Positions 18,714 through 21,771 of a stretch of 21,771 nt of DNA are shown in pieces. Each line of letters opens with the position of its first letter. Position 1 is the first letter of the stretch. The position numbers and the translations under genes were made by a program. The stretch is from a virus: the IMG/VR virus record IMGVR_UViG_3300006802_000678, positions 1-21,771 of that record; one strand, given 5' to 3'. The notes below the pieces were generated by a model. That model ran no database searches and was not told the origin of the DNA. It saw nothing but the letters and a program-made list of their open reading frames with translations.

Positions 18714-19210
18714 TGGCGGCGACCTATACTAGTATAGCGACTACTACGCTAGGCAGCGATACAGGAATAGTTACTTTTGCTAGCATTAGTGGTTCTTATA
18801 CCGACCTTATTTTAGTATGCAAAACTGCAAAAAACGGCGGCGGCGCAGGAACTTTAAGGCTTCAATTCAATTCAGACACTGGTAGCAATTATTCTTATAC
18901 TCGTATATTTGGTGATGGAACTAGCGCATATAGCGATAGAGGCACAAGCGAAACTGGTGCAGGAGTGGCAATTCTTGGCGATGTGGTTATTTCTTCTGCT
19001 GGAACTTTTATTGTGCAATTACAGAATTATTCAAATTCAAGCACTTATAAAACTGCAATTAGTCGTGGCTCCGATAGCGCTGGTGGTTATGTTTCTGCTT
19101 ATGCTTCTTTATGGCGATCAACTTCTGCTATCAACCGCATAGATATTTATTCGACTACTAATCTTCGTTCTGGTTCAACCTTTACCCTTTACGGAATTAA
19201 GGCGGCATAA
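18713..19210 (+). CDS. Tail adhesin-like beta protein, paralogue 2 (165 aa)
   Basis: Related to the proteins at 17659 and 19734. Start TSIATTTLGSDTGIVTFASI; end LRSGSTFTLYGIKAA; GSYTDLILV corresponds to TYKHLQV and TYTDLVI in the others. The middle (RLQFNSDTGSNYSYTRIFGD, YASLWRSTSAINRIDIYST) is its own, though WRSTSAI matches WSNTSAI of paralogue 3. All-beta, no membrane segment. It is flanked on both sides by HNH genes, with TGATG and TAATG junctions, so an HNH plus adhesin pair looks like the mobile or duplicated unit. Confidence 0.7.
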   Translation: MAATYTSIATTTLGSDTGIVTFASISGSYTDLILVCKTAKNGGGAGTLRLQFNSDTGSNYSYTRIFGDGTSAYSDRGTSETGAGVAILGDVVISSAGTFIVQLQNYSNSSTYKTAISRGSDSAGGYVSAYASLWRSTSAINRIDIYSTTNLRSGSTFTLYGIKAA

Positions 19211-19734
19211 TGGCTGACTTATCACCAGTAAAATACTTAGAGCCTTTACATAAAGAAGGACTTGCTAGTTGGGATTTGCTAGAAAGAATGTTTAATAATG
19301 TAAACGTATTAAATTATTCTAAATGTTGGTTATGGGATAAATCTCTTAACCCAGATGGCTATGGCGTAACCACAAGAAAGATAGAAAAAAAGATTCACGG
19401 TTTACTTGTTCATAGAGTTGCTTACTATTATATGTACGGAACTATTGATGACAATATGGTTGTAGACCATACTTGCCACGATCCTAAGACTTGCGTTAAT
19501 GGCATTGAATGTCAACATCGTAGATGCTATAACCCATATCATTTACGTCTAATAACTCGTGCTGAGAATACAGCTGCGGGCGCTAACCCAAGAATTAATG
19601 TTGGTTTATGTAGAAATAATTTACACGAATGGATAGAAGAAAACGTGCGTGTATATCCAAGTGGCAAGCAAGTCTGTATTCCTTGCCAAAAGGAACAAAT
19701 TAGACGTAAGCGTTTAAGAAAGGTTGGTGCTTGA
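19210..19734 (+). CDS. HNH endonuclease 2 (174 aa)
   Basis: A second HNH_3-type endonuclease, clearly homologous to the one at 18204 but not a recent copy. Motif: LVHRVAYYYMYGTIDDNMVV with H68, D86-H87, then C89, C95, C101, H103, C106 and NPYHLRLIT with N108/H111. The CQHRRC-NP-HL block is shared with HNH 1. The C-terminal site is C156-x2-C159 but its partner is altered: C134-RNNL-H139 instead of CxxGH, one residue longer. The N-terminus is extended (LHKEGLASWDLLERMFNN). Local base composition is AT-rich (16 G+C in the 60 bases 19261-19320), below the virion genes, consistent with separate acquisition. It overlaps both neighbours by one base. Confidence 0.88.
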   Translation: MADLSPVKYLEPLHKEGLASWDLLERMFNNVNVLNYSKCWLWDKSLNPDGYGVTTRKIEKKIHGLLVHRVAYYYMYGTIDDNMVVDHTCHDPKTCVNGIECQHRRCYNPYHLRLITRAENTAAGANPRINVGLCRNNLHEWIEENVRVYPSGKQVCIPCQKEQIRRKRLRKVGA

Positions 19735-20264
19735 TGCCTAGTAATACCTATGTTTTGATTTCCAGCGTAACAGTCGGCGCTGGTGGCGCTAGCAGTATTG
19801 ACTTTACTAGTATTCCTGCTACTTATACGGATTTAGTAATTAAATTATCTGCTCGCTCAAACAGAAGCAGTGGAGATGCCAACTCTATTAAAATAACTTT
19901 TAATGGTTCAACTAGTGGTTACACATTTCGTTTGCTTTATGGAGATGGTTCAAACGCATATTCATCTACTCAGGCAAGTTATTTTACAAATGCTGGTTGG
20001 GGTGGTTATGCTGACCAAAATACAGGCAATACGGCAAGCACCTTTTCAAGCCACGAAATTTACATTCCTAATTATGCTGGCTCAAACAATAAATCTTTTT
20101 CAGTAGATTCGGTACACGAAAATAATGCTGCTAATGCTTATGCTGCTTTAGTAGCAAATTTATGGTCAAATACTTCTGCGATTACTTCAATCTCATTAGT
20201 GCCAGAAGGTTTTAGTTTTGTTCAATACTCAGATGCTTATTTATACGGAGTGAAGAATTCATAA
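19734..20264 (+). CDS. Tail adhesin-like beta protein, paralogue 3 (176 aa)
   Basis: I start at ATG 19734, which shares one base with the HNH stop (TGATG), matching the other junctions; a TTG at 19731 in frame is rejected. Landmarks: SVTVGAGGASSIDFTSIPAT, YTDLVIKLSARSNRS, FNGSTSGYTFRLLYGDGSNA (compare YTRIFGDGTSAYS in paralogue 2), VANLWSNTSAITSISLV and the end YSDAYLYGVKNS. Paralogues 2 and 3 look closer to each other than to paralogue 1 in their middle. Probable fibre-tip or receptor-contact protein. Confidence 0.7.
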   Translation: MPSNTYVLISSVTVGAGGASSIDFTSIPATYTDLVIKLSARSNRSSGDANSIKITFNGSTSGYTFRLLYGDGSNAYSSTQASYFTNAGWGGYADQNTGNTASTFSSHEIYIPNYAGSNNKSFSVDSVHENNAANAYAALVANLWSNTSAITSISLVPEGFSFVQYSDAYLYGVKNS

Positions 20265-20524
20265 TGGCTATTTTAGATAAACTACTAGGGAGAAACACAA
20301 TGTCAGAAACACTAACCAAAATCGTAGTGGACTGCACTACTGGCGCAGTTGAAGAACTACCACTAACCGCTGAAGAGATTGCACAGCGTGAGGCTGACGC
20401 AGCAGCGTTTGCACAGGAACAGGCTGCCAAGGAAGCAGAAGCGGCAGCAAAAGAAGCAGCTAAGGCTGATCTTCTTGCTAAGCTCGGCATTACTGCTGAC
20501 GAAGCAAAACTACTTCTTTCTTAA
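20264..20524 (+). CDS. Small Ala/Glu-rich helical protein (86 or 74 aa)
   Basis: Two starts are plausible. ATG 20264 shares one base with the previous stop and gives an N-terminal MAILDKLLGRNT. ATG 20300 has AGGGAG 7 bases upstream and gives MSETLTKIVVDCTTG, which I think is the conserved family start. The body has VVDCTTGAVEELPLTAEEIA followed by a long Ala/Glu/Gln helix and a KADLLAKLGITADEAKLLLS end. Such small proteins next to fibre genes are common in phages and are sometimes suspected of helping fibre assembly; I know of no proven function. It is the last gene before the 62-base gap at 20525. Confidence 0.65.
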   Translation: MAILDKLLGRNTMSETLTKIVVDCTTGAVEELPLTAEEIAQREADAAAFAQEQAAKEAEAAAKEAAKADLLAKLGITADEAKLLLS

Positions 20525-20542
20525 TTAATTTGTATATAGTCC

Positions 20543-20575
20543 TGACCAAGACTTTAAACTGGTCACTTTCTATTT
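20543..20575 (+). terminator. Weak hairpin plus T-rich stretch (possible terminator)
   Basis: TGACCA (20543-20548) and TGGTCA (20560-20565) pair over a loop of 11 bases and are followed by CTTTCTATTT. The stem is short (6 pairs) and the T-run is broken, so termination would be partial at best. Just upstream, TATAGT at 20535-20540 resembles a -10 box, but I find no good -35, so a promoter for the next gene is a competing reading of the same gap. Confidence 0.25.
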
Positions 20576-20586
20576 AAGGAGATCAG

Positions 20587-21771
20587 GTGGCCTACGGCGA
20601 TAACATTACCGAGAAGATTCCGGTAACGATTGGTAATCCAACTAACAACCAACTATACGCTGGTACAGGTGTGGCCTACGATATTTCTATCGGTAATCAG
20701 CCATTCTTTTTACTTAACGATGACAATAATCCATATCGTAGAGTCACTGCTCAGTATCGTAAGAATCAAGTAGATATGAGCCGTGAACCAGGTGAGCAAA
20801 CTCTTACCGGTTGGTGGCTACGTTCACAGTCATCTTTTCATCTAGGTCAAGGCATTAAGTTCTATGAACCTACTCAGGATGAATCGCTACGCTTTCAATA
20901 TACCTATTCAAAAGGTTGCGATGTCTGGACTAAAGGTCAGGTAACACTACTCCCTACTACCTTTACATCCCACTATACAACTGGTGACTTACAACCTAAC
21001 AAGCGTCCATTTCAGATCACACGTTCTATTCGTCCAAGTTATACCGTAACTAACAAGGCTCTATCATCTAATGTTGCGACCTTGACTATCGGTACTCACT
21101 ACCTAACAGTGGGTGCAACTATAACTGTGGATAACATTGACGCTACCTTTAATGGTACCTATGTCCTTACTGCAGTTACATCTACCACTATCAGCTATGC
21201 CAAGACTGCATCTAACGTAACCTCAGTTGCATCTACTGGCCTTGTAACCCAAGATGCGGTATTGCTTTGGGATAAGTATGACGTAGATAAGATTGACGTA
21301 GGCGGAAACCTAGTTCACTTTATTGACTATACAGCTGGTGTTAATGATCCGGTCTATTCAATCTGTGATGATGGCGTATATGCATACTGGGTAACCAACG
21401 TAACATCTGGTGGCTCTAGCAAGTTACACGTCTATAAGAAATTACTTACTGCTGACTCTAGTGTTGCAGCTACCTTGATGTTTAACGCTACAGGCGTAGT
21501 AGTTACTAATGCTGTAATTGAGTTCACAAAAGAACGTCTAGTTCTAGCAGCAAATAACAAAGTGTATGAGTTTGCAACTACTGCAACAGCGCTACCTACT
21601 GCTGTTTATACACATCCAACAGATGATTTTGTATATACATCTATCACCTCATCTGGTGCTGCTATCTACTTAGCAGGTTACACAGGTGTTCAATCAACTA
21701 TCAGTAAGTTTACGCTTACTACTGCTGGTGCTATGCCTACTCTTACATCTGCTATCACAGCAGCTGAACTA
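20587..21771 (+). CDS. Large beta-rich tail protein, N-terminal part (cut by window end)
   Basis: GTG start at 20587 with AAGGAG (20576-20581) 5 bases upstream; the frame stays open for 395 codons to the window end. The N-terminus reads MAYGDNITEKIPVTIGNPTN, then a beta-rich part with WWLRSQSSFHLGQGIKFYEP and FQYTYSKGCDVWTKGQ. After about residue 225 the sequence has repeating segments that look like propeller blades: VYSICDDGVYAYWVTN, KLHVYKKLLTADSS, RLVLAANNKVYEF, AIYLAGYTG. A protein with an N-terminal beta domain and a propeller, encoded after the connector, fits a podovirus tail nozzle/tubular or tip protein. The family is unassigned and the propeller is inferred from spacing. Confidence 0.6.
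   Translation, partial: MAYGDNITEKIPVTIGNPTNNQLYAGTGVAYDISIGNQPFFLLNDDNNPYRRVTAQYRKNQVDMSREPGEQTLTGWWLRSQSSFHLGQGIKFYEPTQDESLRFQYTYSKGCDVWTKGQVTLLPTTFTSHYTTGDLQPNKRPFQITRSIRPSYTVTNKALSSNVATLTIGTHYLTVGATITVDNIDATFNGTYVLTAVTSTTISYAKTASNVTSVASTGLVTQDAVLLWDKYDVDKIDVGGNLVHFIDYTAGVNDPVYSICDDGVYAYWVTNVTSGGSSKLHVYKKLLTADSSVAATLMFNATGVVVTNAVIEFTKERLVLAANNKVYEFATTATALPTAVYTHPTDDFVYTSITSSGAAIYLAGYTGVQSTISKFTLTTAGAMPTLTSAITAAEL

Noticed and set aside
17659-20264. Diversity-generating retroelement acting on the adhesin paralogues
   Set aside because: No reverse transcriptase gene and no template/variable repeat pair seen in the window; HNH genes explain the array better.

Overview
The window reads as the late (virion) gene block of a tailed double-stranded DNA bacteriophage. 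Every credible gene is on the + strand, genes are packed end to end, most have AGGAG-type ribosome binding sites, and recognisable products follow a virion order: portal (3' end), very large putative inner-virion proteins, scaffold, major capsid protein, small head genes, a collagen-like fibre, a glycosyltransferase, a connector, tail-tip/fibre genes and the start of a tail beta-propeller-like protein. I see no tape-measure gene after the capsid, no major tail tube gene and no frameshifted tail-chaperone pair, so a short-tailed (podovirus-like) particle fits best. The moderate-to-low G+C and protein families that I associate with metagenomic actinophage-like contigs suggest a phage of low-GC aquatic Actinobacteria. 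That host guess is an inference from family resemblance, not something the sequence states.

Layout. 1-1067: portal C-terminal part. 1085-1894: a Lys-rich 46-aa protein, a Cys-x-x-Cys protein and a 144-aa unknown. 1895-9769: three large genes (1557, 624 and 435 aa), unusually placed between portal and scaffold. 9770-9890: the largest gap, G+C-rich and able to fold as a three-way junction. 9891-11307: scaffold and major capsid protein. 11318-11351: a strong GAAA-capped hairpin just after the capsid gene. 11371-12984: small head-region genes, including an FmdB-like zinc ribbon and four tiny overlapping genes, three of them very basic. 12985-14207: a small beta-sandwich protein and an 82-triplet Gly-X-Y collagen-like fibre. 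14217-15305: GT2-type glycosyltransferase with a helical (TPR-like) C-terminus. 15274-16179: putative connector. 16189-20264: eight genes in which three paralogous small beta proteins alternate with two HNH endonucleases. 20264-20524: a small Ala/Glu-rich helical protein. 20587-end: start of a large beta protein cut by the window.

How it fits together. Portal, scaffold, capsid and connector build the head and its exit; the 1557/624/435-aa proteins are best guessed as inner-virion or ejection proteins; the collagen-like protein and the Gly/Ser/Thr-rich beta proteins are probably host-contact fibres. The most interesting points are: (1) a Thr-rich collagen fibre next to a glycosyltransferase, suggesting a glycosylated fibre; (2) a fibre-HNH-fibre-HNH-fibre array joined by one-base stop/start overlaps, suggesting endonuclease-driven turnover of host-range genes; (3) a candidate structured RNA before the scaffold gene and a hairpin after the capsid gene; (4) a Lys-rich plus MCxxC two-gene cassette that occurs twice.
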